Source: an uncultured Clostridium sp.
GTDB taxonomy: Bacteria > Bacillota > Clostridia > Lachnospirales > Lachnospiraceae
NCBI GenBank assembly: GCA_900555045.1
Contig: USJW01000070.1
Coordinates: forward strand, 1 to 25,278
Length of the DNA stretch: 25,278 bases
Direction of reading: 5' to 3'
Shown: piece by piece, positions 6,555-13,878 of the stretch
Layout: each line of letters starts with the position of its first letter
How positions within the stretch are numbered: the first letter of the stretch is position 1
Notes under the pieces: model-generated
Databases searched by the model: none
Told to the model about the DNA's origin: nothing
The model's input: only the letters and a program-made list of their open reading frames with translations
Position numbers and translations under genes: made by a program

Positions 6555-8540
6555 ATGAAATTGAATCGGAAGTTTTACGCAAAATTTCTCCTTATTTCGA
6601 TCATCGTTTGCTTGATATCCATTTTTGGCACAGCGTTGATTGACACGAATTTTGGGAGCATCATAACCAAGGATATCAAGATTGTGGACAGCCTGGGGCA
6701 TGACATCGGCCTCACCATCTATCAGCCGAAAACGGCGACGCCCGAGAACCCGGCGCCCTGCGTGATCACGCTTCACGGCAGCTACAACGGCCGTGAAAGC
6801 CAGAACTTTGTCTCCCTGGAGCTGGCAAAAAGAGGATTCGTGGCGATCACCATGGACTGTGACGGGCACGGGGATGCCTCCAACTGGAAGGAAAATCCCA
6901 TGGACGCGTTCTTCCTGGTGACGGCGAACCCGGGCAGCAGCTTCGAGGACATCACCACCGCCCCCACCTCCGGAATGGCCGACGTGGTGGAGTTCGTATA
7001 CAACAATCTGGCGATTGTGGATAAGAACCAGATCGGAATTCAGGGACATTCCCTGGGCGGCAAGACGGCGGACGCCTGTTACGCCTACTATAAGATTCAG
7101 GAATATCTGGGCAAGCCCAACAAGATCGCGGCCGTGTTCCTGATGGGCAACCAGCAGCTGGCCGTGAACGGAAGCTGGCTCCCGTACTTAAACTACAATC
7201 CGGACGATGTGCTGGAGAGCGGGGATGAGGTTCATCTGCCCTACGACGTGCACTACGGCGTGAGCGCGGGCGCATTTGACGAGAACAACTATACGACGGA
7301 GGCGGGCGGCCCCTGGACCTTCCCGAAATCCAACAATGCCCGCACTTTTATCAATGAGTTGGATAATTATCAGTTAGCGGATAATGAGAAAGTTGAGGTG
7401 GGTAAGATTTACAAGGGGACGGTAAACGGCTCCGAGAAGGAATTCATTCGCGCACTGTATCAGCCGAAGGAAATTCACATGGTGAACCCCTACTCACCGG
7501 CGTCCACCAGAAACTCGTTGGACTTCTTCCAGAATGCATTTACAGCGCCGAACCCGATGGCGGCAACCAGCCTGACCGGGCAGTTCTCCATGATCTTCTC
7601 CGTGCTGGGCATGATCGGTTTCTTCTGTGCAGTGTTCTCCTCCTGCTGCCTGATGCTGACCAGCAATTACTTTGGCAGCCTGTTAGTTAAGTCGCCGGAG
7701 GATGTATACATGCCGATGCCGCCGCAGACGGCCTTCACCAAGTTCCTCTATTGGGGATTCATGGCAGTCGGCGGGTTCATCCCGGTTACATACATGATGA
7801 AGCTGGCTATGTGGATCGGCGGGCACAAGGGCGAGACCTTCGCGGCCAGAAGCCTGTTCGGTACCAGAATATGGCCCCAGGGTCTGCTGCTGGAGCAGGC
7901 GCTGTGGTCCGCCACTGCGGGACTTTTGACCGTGGGCATCTTCTTCCTCAGATACTTTATGTCCAATGGGCCAAAGCTCATGCCGCCCTCACAGTGGAAC
8001 ATGAAGATCAACAAAAAGGATCTGTGGAAGACGATTCTTTTGGCTGTGTGCTCGGTGGGCGTGGGCTACGCCATTGTGGGCTTCGGGCATTTCTTCTTCG
8101 GAAACGAGTTCCGTCTTGGAAACTTCGTGATCCGCTGGCCCGCCAAGGAGCCGTTCCTGATCTCCTTCCGGTTCATGATCCTCTACGGACTGTTCTTCTT
8201 CAGCAACGCCTTCACGCAGTGTATCGGGCGTATGGTTAAGGGCAGGAAGGAATGGCTGAACACGCTTCTGATGTGCGTCGTCAACAGCATCGGCCTGTTT
8301 TGCCTGTGGATTTACCAGTATTACACCTTCTCACAGGTGGGAAAGGTTCCGTTAAACAGCGCCCGCGTGATGCAGACCTGGAGCCTGTTCATCGTGCAGA
8401 CCGTGTGCACGGTTATCTCCAGACGGCTGTACCTGAAGACCGGAAAGATCTACCTGGGCGCGCTGATCAATACGATCATGTTCGCAATGATCGCCTGCTG
8501 CCATACCATGACGTTGAATGTTACGAACTGGTGGTTTTAG
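6555..8540 (+). CDS. Membrane-anchored alpha/beta hydrolase with C-terminal polytopic domain
   Basis: A 661-residue protein in two parts. An N-terminal membrane anchor (~8-30) leads into an alpha/beta-hydrolase domain (~45-330) with an LHGSYNGRE oxyanion-hole strand (~73-81), DCDGHGDAS (~101-109) and the nucleophile elbow GHSLGG with Ser166. After about residue 340 there are seven or eight hydrophobic segments (for example ~345-367, 397-420, 445-468, 490-515, 538-560, 568-592, 640-660). The hydrolase is expected outside the membrane, acting on an ester, lactone or thioester. The membrane half is not recognised; it could be a transport or anchoring module. Co-transcription with larA suggests an ester or lactone whose hydroxy acid is then racemised; this is inference. 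A terminator follows at 8607. Confidence 0.75.
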   Translation: MKLNRKFYAKFLLISIIVCLISIFGTALIDTNFGSIITKDIKIVDSLGHDIGLTIYQPKTATPENPAPCVITLHGSYNGRESQNFVSLELAKRGFVAITMDCDGHGDASNWKENPMDAFFLVTANPGSSFEDITTAPTSGMADVVEFVYNNLAIVDKNQIGIQGHSLGGKTADACYAYYKIQEYLGKPNKIAAVFLMGNQQLAVNGSWLPYLNYNPDDVLESGDEVHLPYDVHYGVSAGAFDENNYTTEAGGPWTFPKSNNARTFINELDNYQLADNEKVEVGKIYKGTVNGSEKEFIRALYQPKEIHMVNPYSPASTRNSLDFFQNAFTAPNPMAATSLTGQFSMIFSVLGMIGFFCAVFSSCCLMLTSNYFGSLLVKSPEDVYMPMPPQTAFTKFLYWGFMAVGGFIPVTYMMKLAMWIGGHKGETFAARSLFGTRIWPQGLLLEQALWSATAGLLTVGIFFLRYFMSNGPKLMPPSQWNMKINKKDLWKTILLAVCSVGVGYAIVGFGHFFFGNEFRLGNFVIRWPAKEPFLISFRFMILYGLFFFSNAFTQCIGRMVKGRKEWLNTLLMCVVNSIGLFCLWIYQYYTFSQVGKVPLNSARVMQTWSLFIVQTVCTVISRRLYLKTGKIYLGALINTIMFAMIACCHTMTLNVTNWWF

Positions 8541-8606
8541 AGGTGAAGGGTGAGACCGCAAGAGGGTAAGATGGAAATTTGTAGATAATTAGATGAGTTA
8601 GAATGG

Positions 8607-8643
8607 ACGCCCTGAGGCCGGTGAGGTCTTGGGGTGTTTTTTG
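8607..8643 (+). terminator. Intrinsic terminator after the larA-hydrolase unit
   Basis: A 13-bp stem with four G-U pairs (8607-8619 with 8625-8637) around the loop GGTGA runs into six T residues. It lies 66 bp after the hydrolase stop codon. Confidence 0.75.
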
Positions 8644-8982
8644 ATGGGGGTGGTGGAGAAGGTTTTTGTGTATGTATGGATGTGAGGAGGGGGGATTGAG
8701 ATGAATGAGGGAAAATATTGAATTGATGTGCGGGGTGTGGTATGGTTGAGGGGAGGAGAGGGAATGGTTTAATGGGGGTGGGGATTTGAGGTGGAGAGGG
8801 GGGAGTTGCTTCTGGGCGAAGCATAGGGGATGAGTGAAGTGGAGGGAGGTTCGCAGGGGAAAAGAGAGAAGAAGATAGGGAAATAGGATGGGAGGGGGAG
8901 AAAAAGGAAGAGAGAATGAAAAAATGTTGGATATTTTGCTTGATTAATGGGGGAAAGAAGAAAAATATAGGGAATGATTGAA
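8641..8982. other. Cytosine-depleted, purine-rich tract upstream of the CRISPR array
   Basis: No gene is supported here. The plus strand has only 8 cytosines in 342 bases, with many G-runs of three to six and GA-rich stretches. The tight group of C residues around 8809-8822 lies in and around a perfect stem-loop, TGCTTC (8807-8812) with GAAGCA (8818-8823) around TGGGC. Abrupt change of composition at both ends marks it as a distinct segment. It sits where the array leader is expected. It could be leader DNA, a G-quadruplex-forming region, or degraded foreign DNA. No clear promoter is seen; TTGATT (8940-8945) with an AT-rich stretch near 8963 is weak. Confidence 0.5.
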
Positions 8983-9282
8983 GTCACAGCTTTCGTGAGT
9001 TGTGTGAGTAGAAATTACACCGGGATCGCAATACACAACGCCCTGAAAGGTCACAGCTTTTGCGAGCTGTGCGAGTAGAAATACAGATAAATGGGAGCTT
9101 ACCATTGTCCGGTTCTGTCACAGCTTTCGCGAGTTGTGCGAGTAGAAATAAATAGATCTCTTGAAGTTCACCGGTGTCTGGAGTCACAGCTTTTGCGAGC
9201 TGTGCGAGTAGAAATGAAATCAACTGCCGGGGGAGTTCAGGATGCCTTTGTCACAGCTCTGGCGAGCTATGCCAATAGAAAT
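8983..9282 (+). CRISPR. Five-repeat CRISPR array without cas genes in the window
   Basis: Five 33-nt repeats at 8983-9015, 9050-9082, 9117-9149, 9183-9215 and 9250-9282 enclose four unrelated spacers of 34, 34, 33 and 34 nt. Each repeat starts GTCACAGCT and ends AGAAAT, and has a CACAGCT/AG(C or T)TGTG stem. Repeat and spacer lengths and the stem resemble type I-C, whose repeats usually end ATTGAAAT or AC; here the end is GAGTAGAAAT. Repeats 2 and 4 are identical; repeat 5 is degenerate (CTGGCGAGCTATGCCAATAG), as expected at the leader-distal end, so the leader is probably on the left and transcription on the plus strand. The terminator at 9335 agrees. No cas gene lies within the window on either side. 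Confidence 0.88.
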
Positions 9283-9334
9283 CCTATTCCCATAATCCCC
9301 AAGCGCCTAACAACTCATATCAAGCAGTACTCGC

Positions 9335-9364
9335 AGTCTCAGACCGTCGCCTGGGACTCTTTTT
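9335..9364 (+). terminator. Terminator closing the CRISPR transcript
   Basis: AGTCTCAG (9335-9342) pairs with CTGGGACT (9351-9358) over 8 bp with one G-U, followed by CTTTTT. It lies 52 bp after the last repeat and before the promoter of the next gene, so its likely client is the array RNA. Confidence 0.6.
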
Positions 9365-9411
9365 ATGCAATAAAAACAGCCGGGACAACTGCATGCGGGG
9401 GGATTGAAATG

Positions 9412-9440
9412 TTGACTTTTCCTCCCCGCAAGGTTACAAT
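9412..9440 (+). promoter_or_regulatory. Sigma-A promoter of the ykgJ-like/SBP/DGC unit
   Basis: TTGACT (9412-9417), 17 bp, TACAAT (9435-9440); start near 9447, about 41 nt before the next start codon. It is the only strong promoter before the three co-directional genes that follow. Confidence 0.65.
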
Positions 9441-9487
9441 ACAAAAAAGTGACAAATTTGCATTTTACATAAGGAAAGGGATTTTTG

Positions 9488-10165
9488 ATGGAACGCCATA
9501 TTGATCTTCGGGAAATTTCGGACGGCAGGCTGTACGGCCTGAATGACATGGTGCGGGCGGACTGCGGCGGCTGTGAGGGCTGCTTTACCTGCTGCACGGG
9601 GATGGGGAGTTCCATTGTGTTGGACCCGTTAGACATTTATCGCCTGACATCCGGGCTGTCCTGCAGCTTTCAGGAGCTGCTGGCGCGGTATCTGGAGCTG
9701 AATGTGGTGGACGGGGTCATCCTGCCGAACTTAAAGATGGGCGGGGAGGGGGAGCGCTGCGCCTTTTTAAACGGGGAGGGACGCTGCTCGATTCATGGAT
9801 TCCGGCCGGGATTCTGCCGCATTTTCCCGCTGGGCCGCCTGTATGAGGACGGATCATTCCACTATTTTTTGCAGGTTCATGAGTGCCCCAGGGAGAGCCG
9901 GGCCAAGGTGAAGGTGCGCAAGTGGATTGACACGCCGGATTTGAAGCAGTATGAGCCGTTTATCGCGGACTGGCACTATTTCCTCAAGGAGATCCAGGAC
10001 TGGGTGCGGACGCCTGAGGGGGCCAGCGCGGCCAGGGATATGAATCTGTATATCCTGAATGAATTTTTTGTGAAGCCATATGACGGTCAGACGGATTTTT
10101 ACCCGCAGTTTCGCGGGCGGCTAGAGGAGGCGAGACGGCAGACGGCTGCGATTATGCAGGCCTGA
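9488..10165 (+). CDS. YkgJ-family cysteine-cluster protein
   Basis: A 225-residue soluble protein with the YkgJ/CxxCxxCC zinc- or iron-binding pattern: CGGCEGCFTCC at ~26-36 and, after the segment LDPLDIYRL, a second group CAFLNGEGRCSIHGFRPGFCRIFPLG (four parts of which hold the spaced Cys at ~91, 99 and 109), then HECP near 131. Family members bind a metal through these Cys and are of unknown biochemical role. ATG 9488 follows AAGGAAAGGG with normal spacing; a TTG immediately upstream is not needed. It is first in a unit with the solute-binding lipoprotein (29-bp gap) and the diguanylate cyclase. A maturation or redox role for these partners is possible but nothing in the sequence shows it. 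Confidence 0.82.
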   Translation: MERHIDLREISDGRLYGLNDMVRADCGGCEGCFTCCTGMGSSIVLDPLDIYRLTSGLSCSFQELLARYLELNVVDGVILPNLKMGGEGERCAFLNGEGRCSIHGFRPGFCRIFPLGRLYEDGSFHYFLQVHECPRESRAKVKVRKWIDTPDLKQYEPFIADWHYFLKEIQDWVRTPEGASAARDMNLYILNEFFVKPYDGQTDFYPQFRGRLEEARRQTAAIMQA

Positions 10166-10194
10166 GGCTGGGCTGCCGCCGGAAAGGCAGGAGA

Positions 10195-11643
10195 ATGATA
10201 AGACGATTATTTGAGAAGGCTGTGGTGCTTGCGGTGGCCGTGACTGCGGTAGTGCTTGCCGTGCCTGGTTGCTCCAGGCGGGCGGACCGGCCGGATCCGA
10301 ACGCACCGACCGTGATCACGCTCTGGCACGCCTACAACGCGTTCGCGAAGGCCGAGTTTGACCGGTGCGTGGACCGGTTCAACGACACGGTGGGGAAGGA
10401 AAAGGGAATCATTGTGGATGCCTACGGCTTTGGGAGCAGCGCGGAGTTAGACGAGGCGCTGTACGATTCCGCCAACGAGATCATCGGCGCGGAGCCGCTG
10501 CCGAATCTGTTTACCGCCTACCCGGACAGTGCCAGGCGCCTGGACGAGATTGTGCCGCTGGTGGACCTGGAGAATTATTTTGATGAGGAGGAGCTGGAAA
10601 AGTACCGCCCGGAATTTTTGGCCGAGGGCATGTGGGAGGAGGGCGGTTCCCCGCGGATGCTGCCCATCGCAAAGTCCACGGAGCTGTTGTTCTTAAACGC
10701 CACGGAGTTTGAACGTTTTTCCCGGGAGACCGGCGTGGATCCGGCGAAGCTTGGCACCTGGGAGGGCCTCGCAGAGACGGCAAAGTGCTACTGGGAATGG
10801 TCCGGGGGCATGCCGTTTTTGGGTATGAACGGGTACAATGATTTCGCGCTTCTGTCTGCGGTGCAGCTGGGATGTGAGCCGTTCCGGAACGAGAGCGGAA
10901 AGGTGGTATTCGACTACCCGAGGGATGTGGCGAAGCAGGTGTGGGACCTGTACTATGTGCCGCATCTCATGGGTTGGTACAGCAGCGAGACCTACAACCA
11001 GGACGGCGTCAAGAGCGGAAAGCTGGTGGCGTACATCGGCTCGTCCGCGGGTGCCGGGTATTTCCCGGAGGAGGTGATCGTGAACGAGGGGAAGCGCTAT
11101 CCCGTCGAGTGCCGCGTGCTCTCTTACCCCACCTTTGAGGGAAAGAGGGAGTACATGACCCAGCGGGGTGCGAATCTCTGCGCGTTCTCCTCGGACCCGG
11201 TGCATGAGTACGCATCCGCAGAGTTTATGAAGTGGTTTACCGAGCCGGATCAGAACGTGGCGTTCGCGGCGTCCACGGGGTATCTGCCGGTGGAGAAGGC
11301 GGCGCTGTTCTCGCTTCCGGAGATTCTGGCTCATGTCAGCCAGGACGACAACAGTGTGGCGGTAGAGAAGAGTGTGACTGCTGCGCTGGGGGCCATGGAG
11401 AATCGGGAATTCTATGTGAAGCGCTGTTTTAAGGGCGCCTATGAGGCTGACCGGATATTCGGCGAGTCGCTGGGCGATAAGGTGAACACAGATTTGGAGG
11501 AGTTAGCGGTGCGGGTCCATGCGGGCTTTGACCGGGATGCGCTCGTGTCGGAATATGTGGGCGAGGAGAATTTTGAGAGCTGGTACCAGGGGCTCTCGGC
11601 ACAGATGGATCAGATTTTGAATGGAGAAAAGGATGAAGAGTAA
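10195..11643 (+). CDS. Extracellular solute-binding lipoprotein (family 1 type)
   Basis: A 482-residue exported lipoprotein. The N-terminus MIRRLFEKAV... is a signal peptide with hydrophobic core and a lipobox ending AVPGC (Cys ~26). The mature part starts TVITLWHAYNAFAKAEFD, typical of carbohydrate-type ABC substrate-binding proteins, and later has SSAGAGYFPEE, MTQRGANLCAFSS and FMKWFTEPDQNVAFA, the usual C-lobe and hinge helices of the family. No permease or ATPase gene is near. Its 3' end overlaps the following diguanylate cyclase gene by 11 bp, implying translational coupling. The most economical reading is a ligand-binding partner for that membrane sensor, though it could serve a transporter encoded elsewhere. 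The ligand cannot be told from sequence. Confidence 0.85.
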   Translation: MIRRLFEKAVVLAVAVTAVVLAVPGCSRRADRPDPNAPTVITLWHAYNAFAKAEFDRCVDRFNDTVGKEKGIIVDAYGFGSSAELDEALYDSANEIIGAEPLPNLFTAYPDSARRLDEIVPLVDLENYFDEEELEKYRPEFLAEGMWEEGGSPRMLPIAKSTELLFLNATEFERFSRETGVDPAKLGTWEGLAETAKCYWEWSGGMPFLGMNGYNDFALLSAVQLGCEPFRNESGKVVFDYPRDVAKQVWDLYYVPHLMGWYSSETYNQDGVKSGKLVAYIGSSAGAGYFPEEVIVNEGKRYPVECRVLSYPTFEGKREYMTQRGANLCAFSSDPVHEYASAEFMKWFTEPDQNVAFAASTGYLPVEKAALFSLPEILAHVSQDDNSVAVEKSVTAALGAMENREFYVKRCFKGAYEADRIFGESLGDKVNTDLEELAVRVHAGFDRDALVSEYVGEENFESWYQGLSAQMDQILNGEKDEE

Positions 11644-13567
11644 GTCCATCGCGCGCAAGATGGCGCTGGCATTTATTGTTTCGGTGGTGCTCCAGAGCAT
11701 GGTCATGTGGGCCGTGCTCGCCGCCGGTGGAGTAGTCCGCCATTCAAAGGCAAACGCGTGTGAGATTTTTTCCGAGAAGGTGAGCAGCCGGTCGGACAAT
11801 CTGGAGAATGAGATGAACGCGGTGTGGACGAATTTTGGGCTCTACACCAATCAGATTCAAAAGTATTTTTCCAGCGGTGAGGCGGAGGGGAAGGCCGGGG
11901 TGGACCAGATCCTGGAGGAGGTCGCGCCGGTGGTGCTAAACGCCATGAACTACACCAAGACAACCGGTGCATTTCTTGTCCTCGATGAGGTGAAGCCGGG
12001 CACGGATGAGCATGCTGCGGTCTACATACAGAACGCCAACCCGGACCGGACGGATGAAAAGAACGCCAGCACCTATCTGCTGTATGGCCCGTGGAATGTG
12101 GCGGAGCGATTGAATATCGTTACGGACGCCAACTGGAGCTACCGCATGGATTTGAGCGCGATCCCGAAGGATTTCTACCAGAAGCCCTTTGAGAACAGAG
12201 ATCTCACGGACCAGGAAGCTTTGTTGGGCTACTGGAGCCGGCCGTTTAAGCCCACGCCGAACAGCGAGGAGGTGATCGCCTACTCGGTTCCGCTGTCGGA
12301 CAAAAAGGGAAATCCCATCGGCGTGTTCGGGGTGGAGATCTCGGTCAATTATCTCTACAAGCGTCTTCCAGCCTCGGAGCTCAAGGCGCCGGATTCCTAC
12401 GGATACATCATTGCAACCCGGGATGAGCCGGGCGCGCCCCTTAGGGCCTCTGTGATCCATGGGGCGGTTCAGAAGCGGGTGTTTAAGGAAGGACAGGAGT
12501 TGGACCTGCGGCCTGTAAACGAGGATTACGCCGTTTACAGCGTGGGCGGGAAGGCAGGCGGACCCGAGATATGCGCCAGTCTGCACAGGATGGGGATGTA
12601 CTACAATAATACGCCGTTCTCAGGGGAGGAGTGGTTTCTGGTCGGCCTGTTAGAGCGCAGCGCGCTGTTTGCGTATCCCCAGAAAATCGAGGCGATTATA
12701 GCCACCTCCTTCTGCATCTCGCTGCTTTTGGGAGTTCTTCTGGCGCTGACGATCAGCCGCTGGTTTACCAAATATTCGAGGCTCATGGAGCTGTCGGAGG
12801 TTCCGGTGGGCGTGTTCGAGATAAATGGTCACCGGGACCGGGTGCTCATGACCATGCAGGTGCCGCAGCTCTTGGGGCTCAGCCGCTCCCAGGAGCGGAA
12901 GTTCGCGGGGGATAAGGCGGCGTTCTGCGAGTTCCTTCGCATGCTCGGCAGACAGTCCTCGGAGGAGGATGGAACGGTCAGGCTGTTCGCAGGGGGGCGG
13001 GACACGTGGATCCGCTTAAGCTGCAAGGAGCGGGACGGGACGTTCATCGGCGTGATCGAGGACGTGACAGGCGAGCACATGGCCAAGCGCAGGCTTGAGC
13101 AGGAGCGGGATTATGACGGCCTCACCGGTGTAAAAAACCGCATGGCATTTGAGCGGGAATCCGAGAAATACGATGAAAATCTGGATAAGGAGGCGCCCCT
13201 GTGCGCGGTTATGTGCGATTTGAACGGATTAAAACAGGCCAACGACCGGTTCGGCCACAATGTGGGGGACGAATACATCCGTTTTTGTGCGGACGCCATC
13301 TGCAGGGCGTTCCCGATGGGGACGGTCTACCGAATCGGCGGCGATGAGTTTGTGGTGATCACGGAGCGCAGCGGCCCTGAGGAGGTCGAGATGGGCGTGC
13401 AGACCCTGCGGGAGGAGATGAAGCGCTATGACGCAAAGCAGGCCTTCCGGGCGGGGATTGCCGCAGGTTATGCGTTTTACGATGCAGGGCTGGACCGGAA
13501 CCTGGGGGATGTGCTGAGCCGGGCGGATCAAAGGATGTACGTAGATAAGGCGCGGTGGAAGGGTTAG
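11633..13567 (+). CDS. Membrane diguanylate cyclase with extracytoplasmic sensor, PAS and GGDEF domains
   Basis: A 644-residue sensor enzyme making cyclic di-GMP from two GTP. It has a membrane segment at ~8-30, a ~300-residue outer domain with Cache-like features (YWSRPFKPTPNSEEVIAYSVP, then GVFGVEISVNYLYKRLP), a second membrane segment near 345-368, a PAS-like domain (~385-480) and a GGDEF domain from DGLTGVKNR to the end. The active site reads RIGGDEFVVI, so it should be active. The inhibitory I-site RxxD, nine residues before GGDEF, is absent (PMGT). ATG 11633 is preferred over 11621 because GGAG stands six bases before it. It overlaps the solute-binding gene and shares its promoter at 9412; a terminator follows at 13662. 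Confidence 0.9.
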   Translation: MKSKSIARKMALAFIVSVVLQSMVMWAVLAAGGVVRHSKANACEIFSEKVSSRSDNLENEMNAVWTNFGLYTNQIQKYFSSGEAEGKAGVDQILEEVAPVVLNAMNYTKTTGAFLVLDEVKPGTDEHAAVYIQNANPDRTDEKNASTYLLYGPWNVAERLNIVTDANWSYRMDLSAIPKDFYQKPFENRDLTDQEALLGYWSRPFKPTPNSEEVIAYSVPLSDKKGNPIGVFGVEISVNYLYKRLPASELKAPDSYGYIIATRDEPGAPLRASVIHGAVQKRVFKEGQELDLRPVNEDYAVYSVGGKAGGPEICASLHRMGMYYNNTPFSGEEWFLVGLLERSALFAYPQKIEAIIATSFCISLLLGVLLALTISRWFTKYSRLMELSEVPVGVFEINGHRDRVLMTMQVPQLLGLSRSQERKFAGDKAAFCEFLRMLGRQSSEEDGTVRLFAGGRDTWIRLSCKERDGTFIGVIEDVTGEHMAKRRLEQERDYDGLTGVKNRMAFERESEKYDENLDKEAPLCAVMCDLNGLKQANDRFGHNVGDEYIRFCADAICRAFPMGTVYRIGGDEFVVITERSGPEEVEMGVQTLREEMKRYDAKQAFRAGIAAGYAFYDAGLDRNLGDVLSRADQRMYVDKARWKG

Positions 13568-13661
13568 ATGTGTGAAGAGGAAGGGTGGTATGCGGGAAAA
13601 ATTGCGGGGCGGTTTGCAGGGCGGTTTTTAGGTCGGCCTGCAGGATGAATCAAGATGATTC

Positions 13662-13707
13662 GCGCCGGGAAACAGGAATGGAAGGCTTGTTTCCCGGCGC
13701 CCTTTTT
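13662..13707 (+). terminator. Intrinsic terminator after the diguanylate cyclase gene
   Basis: A perfect 13-bp stem, GCGCCGGGAAACA (13662-13674) with TGTTTCCCGGCGC (13688-13700), followed by CCTTTTTGG. It closes the unit that starts at 9412. A small GAATCA/TGATTC stem (13647-13661) stands just before it. Confidence 0.85.
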
Positions 13708-13724
13708 GGTTTTATGGCGAGAAT

Positions 13725-13769
13725 GCAGTGACATTTGTCATTGCAGGTTGTTACGCATGACATCTGTCC
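13725..13769. promoter_or_regulatory. Pair of TGACA-N2-TGTCA dyads, candidate response-regulator site
   Basis: Dyad 1 is TGACATTTGTCA at 13729-13740, extended by GCA (13725-13727) and TGC (13742-13744). Dyad 2 is TGACATCTGTCC at 13758-13769, starting 29 bp later and overlapping the expected -35 position of the promoter at 13788. Tandem dyads upstream of a weak -35 suit an activator. The NarL-type response regulator encoded at 18768, in the same gene block, is the obvious candidate, by inference. Confidence 0.45.
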
Positions 13770-13787
13770 GGGAAGGTGTGGGGACGG

Positions 13788-13793
13788 TATAAT
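13788..13793 (+). promoter_or_regulatory. -10 element of the large membrane-protein gene
   Basis: A consensus TATAAT with no good -35 (TGTCCG at 17 bp, inside dyad 2). Such promoters usually depend on an activator. The start of transcription would be near 13800. Confidence 0.5.
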
Positions 13794-13832
13794 GGGGATA
13801 GACAGATGACAGAGGGCGGGCTGCGGGTGACA

Positions 13833-13863
13833 CTGCGCGGATCGCCGCGGGACATGTCCGCAG
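13833..13863 (+). other. Structured 5' leader of the large membrane-protein gene
   Basis: Nested pairings fill the last 30 nt before the ribosome binding site: CGCGG-ATCG-CCGCG (13836-13849), GGACATGTCC (a palindrome around 13850-13859) and, alternatively, CTGCG (13833-13837) with CGCAG (13859-13863). There is no T-run, so any effect would be on translation or RNA stability. Confidence 0.3.
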
Positions 13864-13878
13864 AATAGGGGGATGGCT

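Noticed and set aside
5683..6582. 299-codon open frame on the minus strand inside the larA gene.
   Set aside because: It is opposite a full-length LarA with every catalytic residue, lacks recognisable protein features and reflects high GC content.
8541..8824. Small proline- and serine-rich frames opposite the purine-rich tract.
   Set aside because: They come from the C-depleted composition of the plus strand and have no ribosome binding sites.
8984..9223. Minus-strand reading frame with repeated FLLAQLAKAVT text.
   Set aside because: It is the translation of the CRISPR repeats and has no ribosome binding site.
9378..9410. A further degenerate CRISPR repeat ending GGATTGAAAT, the usual type I-C ending.
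   Set aside because: The first 20 bases do not match the array repeat, the phase is off by about 5 bases and it lies beyond the terminator at 9335.
13733..13745. Possible palindromic attachment site next to the terminator at 13662.
   Set aside because: No integrase, no second copy and no boundary of foreign DNA; a regulatory dyad is the simpler reading.
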